From assembly GCF_002234595.1 (NCBI RefSeq), contig NZ_NMUL01000008.1, forward strand, positions 1 through 64,000: a stretch of DNA of 64,000 nucleotides. Reading direction: 5' to 3'. Both the position numbers and the translations under genes were made by a program. The DNA comes from Amycolatopsis vastitatis. Lineage in GTDB: Bacteria > Actinomycetota > Actinomycetes > Mycobacteriales > Pseudonocardiaceae. Positions 22,355 to 30,090 of this stretch are shown in pieces (position 1 is the first letter of the stretch; each line of letters begins with the position of its first letter). Under the pieces are notes generated by a model, which worked only from the letters and a program-made list of their open reading frames with translations, was not told the DNA's origin and did no database searches.

Positions 22355-23356
22355 ATGGCCGACATCGACCGCCGGTTCGGGTTCCGGCACCTGCGCGGTG
22401 CTCCCACCGTGCACATCCGCCACTACCGCCGCGGCAAGCTCGCGCACGACGGCGTCGGGCTGTCGTTCTGGTACCGGCCGCTGACCGCGGTGGTGTCGGA
22501 GGTCCCGGTCGACGACCGCGAGCTGCCGCTGCTGTTCCACGCCCGCACGGCCGACTTCCAGGACGTCACCGTCCAGCTCGCGCTGACGTTCCGGATCGAG
22601 GACCCCGCGCTGGCCGCGCAGCGCATCGACTTCTCCATCGACCCGGACACCGGGCGCTGGAGAAGCGACCCCCTGGCCCAGATCAGCGGACTGCTCACCG
22701 AGAACGTCCAGCAGTACGCGGTCGAGGTGCTGACCCGCACTCCCCTGGCCACGGCGCTCGTCGACGGCGTCCGCGCGGTCCGCGACCGGATCCGCGCCGG
22801 CCTCGCCGACGAGGACACGCGGCTCGCGCAGACCGGCTCGGCGGTGATCGACGTGCGCGTCGTCGCCATCCGGGCCGAACCCGAGGTCGAGAAGGCACTG
22901 CAGACGACCGCGCGGGAGAAGGTGCAGCAGGAGGCCGACCGGGCGACCTACGAGCGGCGCGCGCTCGCCGTCGAGCGTGAACGCGCCATCAGCGAGAACG
23001 AGCTGCAGAGCCAGATCGAGCTGGCCCGCAGGGAGGAGCAGCTGCTCGTCCAGCGCGGCGCGAACGCCCGGCGCCAAGCCGAAGAAGCCGCGGCGGCGAA
23101 CCGGATCGACACCGAGGCACAGGCGTCGCGCGAGGAACGGCTGACCCAGGTGCAGGCCGCGGGCAAGCGGGCCCTCGGCGAGGCGGAAGCGGCCGGCGAG
23201 GCGGCCAGGCTGGCCGCGTACCGCGACTTGCCCGACGGCGTGCTGACCGGGCTGGCGCTCAAGGAACTGGCCGGCAACCTCCCGCGGATCGACAGCCTGA
23301 CGGTGACCCCGGATCTGCTCGCCCCGCTGCTGACGAAGCTCGGCGTCCGCTCGTGA
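22355..23356 (+). CDS. SPFH/Band 7 (stomatin-prohibitin-like) protein
   Basis: The 333-residue protein has an SPFH domain (about residues 30-190) followed by a long charged coiled coil (about 190-280) rich in Glu, Arg and Ala. It lacks the usual N-terminal membrane helix, so any membrane link would be peripheral. SPFH proteins oligomerise and scaffold membrane microdomains. It starts after AGAGGAGGG and its stop overlaps the next start (GTGA). The NrtR-type operator upstream ties it to NAD status. Confidence 0.85.
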   Translation: MADIDRRFGFRHLRGAPTVHIRHYRRGKLAHDGVGLSFWYRPLTAVVSEVPVDDRELPLLFHARTADFQDVTVQLALTFRIEDPALAAQRIDFSIDPDTGRWRSDPLAQISGLLTENVQQYAVEVLTRTPLATALVDGVRAVRDRIRAGLADEDTRLAQTGSAVIDVRVVAIRAEPEVEKALQTTAREKVQQEADRATYERRALAVERERAISENELQSQIELARREEQLLVQRGANARRQAEEAAAANRIDTEAQASREERLTQVQAAGKRALGEAEAAGEAARLAAYRDLPDGVLTGLALKELAGNLPRIDSLTVTPDLLAPLLTKLGVRS

Positions 23357-24222
23357 GCCTCGCCCCGCGTGTCGTGCTGGTGCACCGGCGCACCGAGCTC
23401 GACGAGCTCCTCGCCCGGCACGGCACCCGCGGCCAAGCCGAGTTCTTCCTGCGCACGCGCGGGCGTGACCTCGCCGAAGTCACCGAGGCGGACGCGGCCG
23501 TGCGCGCCGCGCTCGCGGCGGCGTCCGCGGCCATCCCGCTGGACTGGCGCCGCGGCGAGGTCGAACGGGCGGACTTCGACCGGTTCCTGTTCACCCCGGA
23601 GGACGTCGTCGTCGTGGTCGGGCAGGACGGCCTGGTCGCCAACGTGGCGAAGTACCTCGACGGCCAGCCGGTGATCGGCGTCGCGCCCGCCGATCCCGGC
23701 GTGCTCGTCAAGCACCCGGTCGAGGCCGTCGCGGATCTCCTGCGGTCCACCTCGGACGTCGAGCACCGGACGATGGCCGAGCTCACCGCCGACGACGGCC
23801 AGCGGCTCCTGGCGCTCAACGAGATCTACCTCGGGCACGCCGGGCACCAGACGGCCCGCTACCGGCTGGGGACCGGCGGCGGGCCGGCGGAACGCCAGGC
23901 GTCGTCGGGGATCCTGGTCGGGACCGGCACCGGGGCGACCGGCTGGTGCGGGTCGGTGTGGCGGGACCGCCACAGCGGCCTGCGCCTGCCCGCCCCCGGC
24001 GAGACCCGGCTGGTCTGGTTCGTGCGGGAGGCGTGGCCGTCGCCGACGACCGGGACCACGCACACCGAGGGCGAGCTGACGAAGGCGCCGCTGACGGTCG
24101 AAGTCGAATCCGACCGCCTGGTCGCGTTCGGCGACGGTCTCGAAGCCGACACCGTCGCCCTGACTCGCGGCCAGACGGCCACTTTCGCTCCCGCGGCGAA
24201 GACCGTCCATCTCGTGCGGTGA
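23353..24222 (+). CDS. Divergent NAD kinase-like protein
   Basis: The 289-residue protein resembles NAD kinase (NADK, PF01513): a VVVVVGQDGLVANVAKYL nucleotide loop where NADK has GGDG, NEIYLGH for the NE motif, and GTGTGATGW for the GTxTGSTAY substrate loop. The second glycine of GGDG is Gln, so ATP use may be altered or lost. It is translationally coupled (GTGA overlap) to the SPFH gene and controlled with it by a Nudix regulator of NAD metabolism. Likely role: phosphorylation or sensing of NAD or a related nucleotide; this is inference. Confidence 0.75.
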   Translation: MSLAPRVVLVHRRTELDELLARHGTRGQAEFFLRTRGRDLAEVTEADAAVRAALAAASAAIPLDWRRGEVERADFDRFLFTPEDVVVVVGQDGLVANVAKYLDGQPVIGVAPADPGVLVKHPVEAVADLLRSTSDVEHRTMAELTADDGQRLLALNEIYLGHAGHQTARYRLGTGGGPAERQASSGILVGTGTGATGWCGSVWRDRHSGLRLPAPGETRLVWFVREAWPSPTTGTTHTEGELTKAPLTVEVESDRLVAFGDGLEADTVALTRGQTATFAPAAKTVHLVR

Positions 24223-24228
24223 CGGAAA

Positions 24229-24250
24229 GCCGACATGCGTGATCGGAGGG
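24229..24250. repeat. Dispersed GTGATCGGAGGG-type repeat unit
   Basis: AAGCCGACATGCGTGATC leads directly into GGAGGG and the hairpin at 24246. It matches units of the inverted repeat at 11618-11729, which carry GCCGACTCGCGTGATT and, on the other arm, GATCGGAGGG in reverse complement. Both copies are intergenic. Confidence 0.55.
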
Positions 24251-24280
24251 ACGACACGCCGAGGGGGCGTGTCGTCCCTC
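24246..24280. terminator. Bidirectional terminator between convergent genes
   Basis: GAGGGACGACACGCC (24246-24260) and its exact reverse complement (24266-24280) form a 15-bp stem with a five-base loop. It sits 24 bases after the NAD-kinase-like stop and six bases from the glucoamylase stop, so it can serve both convergent transcripts. Confidence 0.8.
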
Positions 24281-24285
24281 CTCGC

Positions 24286-26508
24286 TCAGGTTCCGTATCG
24301 GGACTTGACGATCGACGGCGTGTCCAGGTTGTGGCCGGCGTCGATGCTCTGGGCCAGCCGGAGGTACTGGCCTTCCGCCCACATCAGCGGGCCCGCGCTG
24401 CCGGTCGGCCTGCCCAGCGCGAAGCAGCCGACGTCCGCGCGGTCCCAGACCTGCTCGGGCACGAAGTACCCGTCGTTGACCGAGTCGGCCATGGACTTGA
24501 GGTACACCGCCGCCGAGCGGCCGTTGGCCAGCTCGTACTCGCCGCGCTCCCCCGACAGCACCGGCCACAGCCGCCCGAACCGCTGACCGCCGCCGGCCGG
24601 CCAGCCGGTGCAGTTCGCGGTGCTTTCGCCGTAGTTGTCGTGCGGGTAGCGGTGGAAGTAGACGTCGCCGTTCGGCAGCGTCACCTGCATCGCCGAGTTG
24701 CCGTCGGACGCGGCGGCGGCCGGCGCGACCGAGTTCGCGATCGTGGTGTCGCCCGCCGGGCGGATGCCGAGCCGGACGAGGTCGAGGAACCCGAAGTCGG
24801 TGACGTCGTGCTCGTAGAAGCAGCCTTCGTCGAAGCAGATCGTCGCCGTGTCGTTCGGGTTCCCGGCGCGGTCGAGGCGTTCGTAGTAGGTGTGGCCGCC
24901 CCAGTAGTCGGACGTCGTGACGGTCCAGCCGGCCAGGGAGTTCCGCCACGAGTCCGCGGTGGACTCCCACGTCGAGGCGCTCGCCGTGTCGCCGTTCGCG
25001 CGGGCGATGGCCCCGGCGGCGATCAGCCCGGCGATCTCGGCGGCCACCGACGACGGCGACTTGCCGTACTGCTCTTCCCACCGCTCGGTGGTGTCCGGGC
25101 CGGTCGCGACGATGTGGCCGGCCGTCGTCTTGACCTTGGCGTAGGTCGAGGCGTCGGTGAGGCCGGTCAGCCAGGCCAGCAGGATCGCGTCGGCGTCCTG
25201 GTCGAGCTGTTCGCAGCAGCCGAGCTGCTGGGCGCTCGCCCCCGAGACACCCGAAACCGGGGTGTAGCGCGGGAACGACCCGGCCGGGTACGTCGTGCCG
25301 TCGCCTGCCGTGGGGCTGCCGATCCACTGCGAGTTCCAGAGGAACTGGGCCATCCGCTTGGCCTGCGCGCTGTCGCCGGCGGCCAGGAGGCCGGTCGCCT
25401 GCTGGTAGAGGTCACGGCCCCAGACGCGGTGGTAGCCGTCGTTGAGCTGGTCGCCGTTCGTGAAGTCGCCCCACGGCGTCGCCAGGCCCGCGACACTCGC
25501 GCCCGGGTGCTGCTTGTCCTCGGCGGTTTTCAGTGCCATCGCCGCGACGTAGTAGGCGCGACGCCGTTGCGTGTCCCCGGAAACGCTCGCCGGTGCGGGT
25601 TTCAGGCCACTCACATAGGAGTTCCAGCCGCCGCGGTAGGACGCCGACACGCTGGCGAAGCCGCTGCTCAGTGAGCCGCTCGCCGCCGAGGACGCGGCCG
25701 TCGCGGTGCCGCCGTAGCCGAGCGCGACGGTGAACGTGGTGTCCGCGCCGACCGGGATCTGTCCACACTGGACGACGTTGCCGGTGCCGGAGACGTTGTC
25801 GAACTGGTTGTTCAGGGTCTTGTCGGCACGCAGGTCGGCCAGGCAGTCGCTGGCCGCGCCGCTGTAGCCGTTGTCGTGCGCGGTGAAGCCGGTCGAGACG
25901 CGCAACGCGGAGACGACCGTCGTGGCCGTCCCGCCGAAGAGCGTCTCGGTCCCGCTCGCCAGCAGGCCGCTGCCGTCCCACCAGGCGTTGTCGTTCGAGC
26001 CGCCGCCCGCCATCGACGGGTTGGCCAGCAGGTAGAGCCGGTAGCTGCCGCCGTCGAGGGACTGGAAGCGAGTGCTGGTGACCAGGGTCGCGCGGGCCGG
26101 GTCGGTGACGTAGTCGGTGGTGATCCGGTACTTGCCGCTCTTCGCCGTGTTCATGACGGTGTATTGCAGCGCCTTCTCGTCAGGCATCGAGACGACGTGG
26201 TTGGTGGCGTCGCGCTCGAGGTCGACGAAGCTCGTGCCGTCGGTGACGACGTACTGCATGTCCTGCATGTTCGGGACGTCGGCACGCGGGTAGAAGACCT
26301 CCGACGTGACGCCGCCCGCGACGGTGAACCACACCGGGCTGCCGGTCGTCGTCGAGGTCCCGATGGCGGACTTGTTGCCGGTCGCCCAGGATGCGCCGCC
26401 ACCGCAGCAGTCGGTCGCGGTGCCGCTCGCCAGCGCCGTACCCGGCAGCGCCCCGGCCAGCAAGATTCCCGCTCCGGCGCAGGCCAGGACCGCTTTCCAC
26501 CTGATCAT
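24286..26508 (-). CDS. Secreted GH15 glucoamylase / glucodextranase-like enzyme
   Basis: The 740-residue protein begins with a Sec signal peptide (MIRWKAVLACAGAGILLAG, cleavage probably after ALA near residue 27). A bacterial GH15 N-terminal beta domain spans about 30-300, and the (alpha/alpha)6 barrel fills the rest. The catalytic acid Glu lies in TERWEEQYGK (about 478) and the base Glu in LMWAEGQY (about 713). It should release glucose from starch or dextran ends outside the cell. The protein stops soon after the barrel and lacks the C-terminal carbohydrate-binding region of glucodextranases. A long palindrome upstream is the likely control site. Confidence 0.9.
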   Translation of the reverse strand: MIRWKAVLACAGAGILLAGALPGTALASGTATDCCGGGASWATGNKSAIGTSTTTGSPVWFTVAGGVTSEVFYPRADVPNMQDMQYVVTDGTSFVDLERDATNHVVSMPDEKALQYTVMNTAKSGKYRITTDYVTDPARATLVTSTRFQSLDGGSYRLYLLANPSMAGGGSNDNAWWDGSGLLASGTETLFGGTATTVVSALRVSTGFTAHDNGYSGAASDCLADLRADKTLNNQFDNVSGTGNVVQCGQIPVGADTTFTVALGYGGTATAASSAASGSLSSGFASVSASYRGGWNSYVSGLKPAPASVSGDTQRRRAYYVAAMALKTAEDKQHPGASVAGLATPWGDFTNGDQLNDGYHRVWGRDLYQQATGLLAAGDSAQAKRMAQFLWNSQWIGSPTAGDGTTYPAGSFPRYTPVSGVSGASAQQLGCCEQLDQDADAILLAWLTGLTDASTYAKVKTTAGHIVATGPDTTERWEEQYGKSPSSVAAEIAGLIAAGAIARANGDTASASTWESTADSWRNSLAGWTVTTSDYWGGHTYYERLDRAGNPNDTATICFDEGCFYEHDVTDFGFLDLVRLGIRPAGDTTIANSVAPAAAASDGNSAMQVTLPNGDVYFHRYPHDNYGESTANCTGWPAGGGQRFGRLWPVLSGERGEYELANGRSAAVYLKSMADSVNDGYFVPEQVWDRADVGCFALGRPTGSAGPLMWAEGQYLRLAQSIDAGHNLDTPSIVKSRYGT

Positions 26509-26532
26509 CGGGACCCTCCGACGGCGTTGTCG

Positions 26533-26561
26533 TCAATATGTTGCGAGCCGCAACATATTGA
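26533..26561. promoter_or_regulatory. Palindromic operator of the glucoamylase gene
   Basis: TCAATATGTTGC (26533-26544), GAGCC, and GCAACATATTGA (26550-26561) form a perfect 12+5+12 palindrome about 25 bases upstream of the start codon. It is strikingly AT-rich for this genome. A sugar-responsive repressor or activator is likely, but no regulator gene adjoins it. Confidence 0.7.
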
Positions 26562-26647
26562 GCCACCCGTCGGTGACAAGCAATGTCCGATCGGACTGAA
26601 CCGATCAAGCCACCTCAGGCGTCGGCGCGGTGCCAGCCTGACCGAGG

Positions 26648-27817
26648 TCAGATGTCCTTGAGGTCAGAGAGGTCACCGATGGATTTGCGCAGCCGCGTCT
26701 GCGTATCCACCATCCACCGCAGCACGTCCGCCCAGTGGTCTTCGTCGGTGATGGCGGGCCCGAGCAGCCGCGCTTCGATTCGGCAGCCAACCTTCTTCGG
26801 CAGATCGTCGAAAATCAGGTCTTCCCCGAACCGATCCGTGATCTCGTCGCGCCGATCGGCGAGTACCCGCCAGCGACTCAGGTTTCGTGCGCCGTCGGGG
26901 TCACCGAAGTAGAGCTCCGAACGGCAACCGAACATGGAAAAGGACACCACCCAGTTCACACCGCCGATTCCCGACGGCATCTGGAACCAGTTCGCCGTCG
27001 CCGGAGCAGCTTTGCTCCACCCACGCTCCTTGGCCATCGGGACGAACCGAGACCAAAACTTCCCATAGAGCACGGACTTGGGTGATCCGGTAACTGCCAC
27101 GGCGCTCTCGTCCGGATCATCTTCGCCCGAAAGCTCCGGCGTCACGGGTGGCGGCCCGATGACACGAATGATCGCACTGGCCACCAAGTGGATGGTATCG
27201 ATCGCCTCGGATGCCTCATCGGCGGTAATCGACCGCTTCGTGTCCGTTCGCTCCGGATCTCGGTCGGCCTCGTGCGCGATTTTGTTGCGCCGATTGACGA
27301 TTCGCTGGAGCATCTCCTGAACCTGGCTGGGCGAGACGGCTTTGTCACGGCCATGGCTGATCCACCCGGCGACCGATTGCCACAACGGGACGTCGCTGAC
27401 GTGACTCAGCGCATCTTTGATCTTTTCCGGCGCCTGGAAGGACTGCCAGCCGAACTGATCACGCAGGTATGCCGCGAAGGCTACGTGCAGGTTCTCGGGC
27501 TGACGCCGCGTATCCTCGAACAGGGAGAGCGGGATTCGCAATTTCAAGAACTTCGGAGGGCTCTGCGCCGACATGGTGAGCGCGAATCCGAGAGCACGGT
27601 CGTACAGTTCGCGGTGGATCCAGTGATCCAAGGCCGAAACGGCCTGGACCCACGCCGCGCGGTACAAGTCCGCGACGTCGAAGGCTCCGACCTGAAGTCG
27701 TTCCAGGTGCCGACCACCTCCGATCAGATCCCTGGCATAGTCGAGGTTGCTCTGGAACTCGACGAAGCCTCCCGTCGTCCAGGTCGAGGAATCCGCGGCC
27801 ACAGAAGAATCCACCAT
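26648..27817 (-). CDS. HEPN-like and DUF4268 domain protein
   Basis: The 389-residue protein has an N-terminal all-helical region with an R-x4-6-H style motif, RRNKIAHEAD (near residue 175-185), characteristic of HEPN RNases (RiboL-PSP type). The C-terminal half (about 250-370, starting YGKFWSRFVPMAKERGW) looks like DUF4268, a domain often found with restriction-type nucleases. GC content and codon choice are visibly lower and more AT-ending than the neighbours, suggesting transfer. It stands alone, with no antitoxin-like gene adjacent. A toxin or phage-defence role is plausible but unproven. ATG 27817 has a poor ribosome site, so the start is uncertain. Confidence 0.7.
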   Translation of the reverse strand: MVDSSVAADSSTWTTGGFVEFQSNLDYARDLIGGGRHLERLQVGAFDVADLYRAAWVQAVSALDHWIHRELYDRALGFALTMSAQSPPKFLKLRIPLSLFEDTRRQPENLHVAFAAYLRDQFGWQSFQAPEKIKDALSHVSDVPLWQSVAGWISHGRDKAVSPSQVQEMLQRIVNRRNKIAHEADRDPERTDTKRSITADEASEAIDTIHLVASAIIRVIGPPPVTPELSGEDDPDESAVAVTGSPKSVLYGKFWSRFVPMAKERGWSKAAPATANWFQMPSGIGGVNWVVSFSMFGCRSELYFGDPDGARNLSRWRVLADRRDEITDRFGEDLIFDDLPKKVGCRIEARLLGPAITDEDHWADVLRWMVDTQTRLRKSIGDLSDLKDI

Positions 27818-27878
27818 CCACGCAGTATGACCGGCTCCACCAAGCGACGGGCAGTCAGCGCGAGACCGCCCGGATGGC

Positions 27879-28574
27879 TCAAGCGTCGGCGATGCGGTCC
27901 AGCCACTCGGCCAGCAGGACGCGCTCGGCCTCGGTCAGCGCGGTGGCGCCGTCGAGCCCGGCCCGCAGCGCGACCGCGCGCTCCGGCAGGTCCGAGCCCG
28001 CCGGTTCCGCCGTGCCGGTGAGAATGCGGTTCAGCACGGACTCGCGAGCCGTCGCCGACAGCTCCGCGTCGCGCTCCTCCTCCGGAGTCGCGATCAGCGA
28101 GAGCACCACACCCATGCCGGTCGCGTGCACCAGCCGCGCCGCGCGTTCGACACTCATCCGCAGCCGGCCCGCCGCCGCGACGCGCTCGACGATGGTTCGC
28201 AGCATCGCCTCGCCTTCCCGGGCCGCCGGCGACGTGCGGCCCGGGCGGGCGTCGCCGTACATGAGCACGTAGAACTCCGGGCGGGACAGCCCGAACTCGA
28301 TGTGCAGGTCCCAGCCGCGGCGGAGGTCTTCCACCGGGTCGCCGGTCGAGCCCAGGGCACGCTTGCTCGCGAGATACTCGTCGAAGCCGTACGCGGCGAC
28401 GGCGTCGAGGAGGCCGTCCTTGTCGCCGAAGAGCCGGTAAAGCGCGGGCGGCTGGACGCCCGCGGCCGCGCTCACCGCGCGCGTCGAAAGACCGTCGCGC
28501 CCCTCCGCAGCCAGCAGCGCGGCCGCCGCCTGGAGGATCCGCTCCCGGGTGTCCATCGCCGCCTTCGTCACCAT
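27879..28574 (-). CDS. TetR-family regulator
   Basis: The 231-residue protein has an N-terminal TetR helix-turn-helix (STRAVSAAAGVQPPALYRLFGDKDGLLDAV). The ligand domain is not assignable. ATG 28574 gives the longest form; ATG 28556, after GAAGG, is an equally good start. It lies 35 bases after the glycerate kinase gene on the same strand, so it could be read from the purine/glyoxylate operon. An AT-rich stretch with AATGATAACAAAAC just upstream (28581-28594) could be its own promoter or operator. Ligand and targets are unknown. Confidence 0.85.
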   Translation of the reverse strand: MVTKAAMDTRERILQAAAALLAAEGRDGLSTRAVSAAAGVQPPALYRLFGDKDGLLDAVAAYGFDEYLASKRALGSTGDPVEDLRRGWDLHIEFGLSRPEFYVLMYGDARPGRTSPAAREGEAMLRTIVERVAAAGRLRMSVERAARLVHATGMGVVLSLIATPEEERDAELSATARESVLNRILTGTAEPAGSDLPERAVALRAGLDGATALTEAERVLLAEWLDRIADA

Positions 28575-28609
28575 GGTTCCAATGATAACAAAACTGCGGT
28601 AGCACTCAT

Positions 28610-29707
28610 TCAGGCCAAGTGGTCCGTGGCGACGCGGTGCGCGAGGCGGCGGAGCAGGGGCGCCGCTTCCGCCAGGCAACGGGCGGGATCGGGTTCCAGG
28701 TCCGTCAACGCATACGCGGCCGAAATGCCTGCCGCGGCCAGGTCCGGCGCGGGCAGCAGGCACCGTCCGGAAACGGCGACGCACGGGACACCCCGGGCCG
28801 CCGCCGCGCGGGCCACCCCGGCCGGGGCCTTGCCGGACAACGTCTGCGCGTCGAGGGAGCCTTCGCCGGTGATGACGAGCGAAGCTCCGCCCAGTGCCGC
28901 GTCGAAGCCGAGCAGGTCGAGCAGCAGCTCGATGCCCGGCCGCATCCGGGCGCCCAGCACGGCCATCGCCGCGAAGCCCACTCCCCCGGCCGCGCCGGCG
29001 CCCGGTCGCGAGGCGAAGTCCGGTCCGGCGATCGACGCCCAGTGCCGCAAGGCGGCGTCCAGGGTCTCGACGTCGCCGGGCGACGCGCCCTTCTGCGGGC
29101 CGTAGACGGACGCGGCTCCCCGCGGGCCGTACAGCGGGTTGTCCACGTCAGACGCCAGTTCGATGTCCACTCCGGACACGTCCAAACCGGACAGATCAAG
29201 GGAGGCGAGCCGGGACAACGCCGCGCCACCACGGGGAAGTTCGCGTCCGGCACCGTCCAGCAGGCGGGCCCCGAGTGCGGTCAGCATCCCCGCACCGCCG
29301 TCGGTGCAGGCGCTGCCGCCGACGCCGAGCACGATCCGGCGGCACCCGGCGGCCACCGCGGCGGCGATGACGTCGCCGGTGCCCGCGCTGGTCGCGGTGA
29401 GCGGTTCCGGCGCGCCGGGCAGCCGGTGCAGCCCGGACGCCTCGGCCAGCTCGACGACGGCCGTGTCCCCGAGGACCGCGCAGGACGCTGTCAACGGCGC
29501 TCCCGCCGGTCCCCGGGCGGGGACCGGCACGCGGCGGAACCCCGCGGCGACGGCGGCGGCGACCGTGCCGTCGCCGCCGTCCGCCACCGGGAGGCACCGC
29601 ACTTCGGCGGCCGGGTGGACGTCGGCGAGACCGGCGGCCACCGCCGACGCGACCTCGGCCGCCGTCAGCGACCCCTTGAACTTGTCCGGGGCGATCAGGA
29701 CCTTCAC
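28610..29707 (-). CDS. glxK: Glycerate kinase (GlxK/GarK type)
   Basis: The 365-residue protein is a glycerate kinase of the GarK/GlxK family: N-terminal VLIAPDKFKGSLTA, then PVADGGDGT, VLGVGGSACTDGGAGML and SDVDNPLYGP motifs. It phosphorylates D-glycerate to phosphoglycerate with ATP, the last step of the glyoxylate-to-glycolysis route started by the Gcl, GlxR and Hyi proteins at 35962-39354. The GTG start at 29707 overlaps the stop of the preceding gene by four bases. Confidence 0.92.
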   Translation of the reverse strand: MKVLIAPDKFKGSLTAAEVASAVAAGLADVHPAAEVRCLPVADGGDGTVAAAVAAGFRRVPVPARGPAGAPLTASCAVLGDTAVVELAEASGLHRLPGAPEPLTATSAGTGDVIAAAVAAGCRRIVLGVGGSACTDGGAGMLTALGARLLDGAGRELPRGGAALSRLASLDLSGLDVSGVDIELASDVDNPLYGPRGAASVYGPQKGASPGDVETLDAALRHWASIAGPDFASRPGAGAAGGVGFAAMAVLGARMRPGIELLLDLLGFDAALGGASLVITGEGSLDAQTLSGKAPAGVARAAAARGVPCVAVSGRCLLPAPDLAAAGISAAYALTDLEPDPARCLAEAAPLLRRLAHRVATDHLA

Positions 29708-30081
29708 GCGGTCGCCTTGAAGGCCCGCCAGTCGCCGATCTCGGTGATGTCCCGCAGCGCGACGTGCGAGGTGTAGGGCCGCCGCAGCAGCATGGCGAAC
29801 GCCGAACTGCCGTCCGCCAGCTCGACCACGCCCAGCTCCAGCTCGTGCGGCTCGGACGGCAGGAGCTTGTCCCGCAGGTCGTCGAGCGAGACGTCGTAGA
29901 CCTCGCCGGTCACCGGAGCGCCGCCGTGGGACACCGGGTACAGCGCCGGGCACTGGTCGCCGACCGCGTAGAACCGGTACTTCGCCGCGGTCCGCGCGGC
30001 GCCGACGAACGGCGATCCGTCGAGGAGGTGGTGCAGCGGTTCGCCGCGCATGGCGCCGCCGTTGAAGAACATCAGGGCCAC
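29704..30081 (-). CDS. Allophanate-hydrolase-related small protein (AtzF C-terminal-domain-like)
   Basis: The 125-residue protein resembles the stand-alone C-terminal domain of allophanate hydrolase, a gamma-glutamylcyclotransferase-like fold. The visible motifs are FFNGGAMRGEPLHHLL, YAVGDQCPALYP and GEVYDVSLDDL. It lacks the amidase part, so it cannot hydrolyse allophanate by itself. The same fold occurs as a small partner in purine and ureide catabolism loci. It sits nine bases after the purine permease gene and overlaps glxK, so it belongs to the same operon. Exact function unknown. Confidence 0.7.
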   Translation of the reverse strand: MALMFFNGGAMRGEPLHHLLDGSPFVGAARTAAKYRFYAVGDQCPALYPVSHGGAPVTGEVYDVSLDDLRDKLLPSEPHELELGVVELADGSSAFAMLLRRPYTSHVALRDITEIGDWRAFKATA

Positions 30082-30090
30082 GGGAACTCC

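Noticed and set aside
28590..28610. Possible transcription break between glycerate kinase and the TetR gene
   Set aside because: No hairpin or T-run found in the 35-base gap, so no terminator is called.
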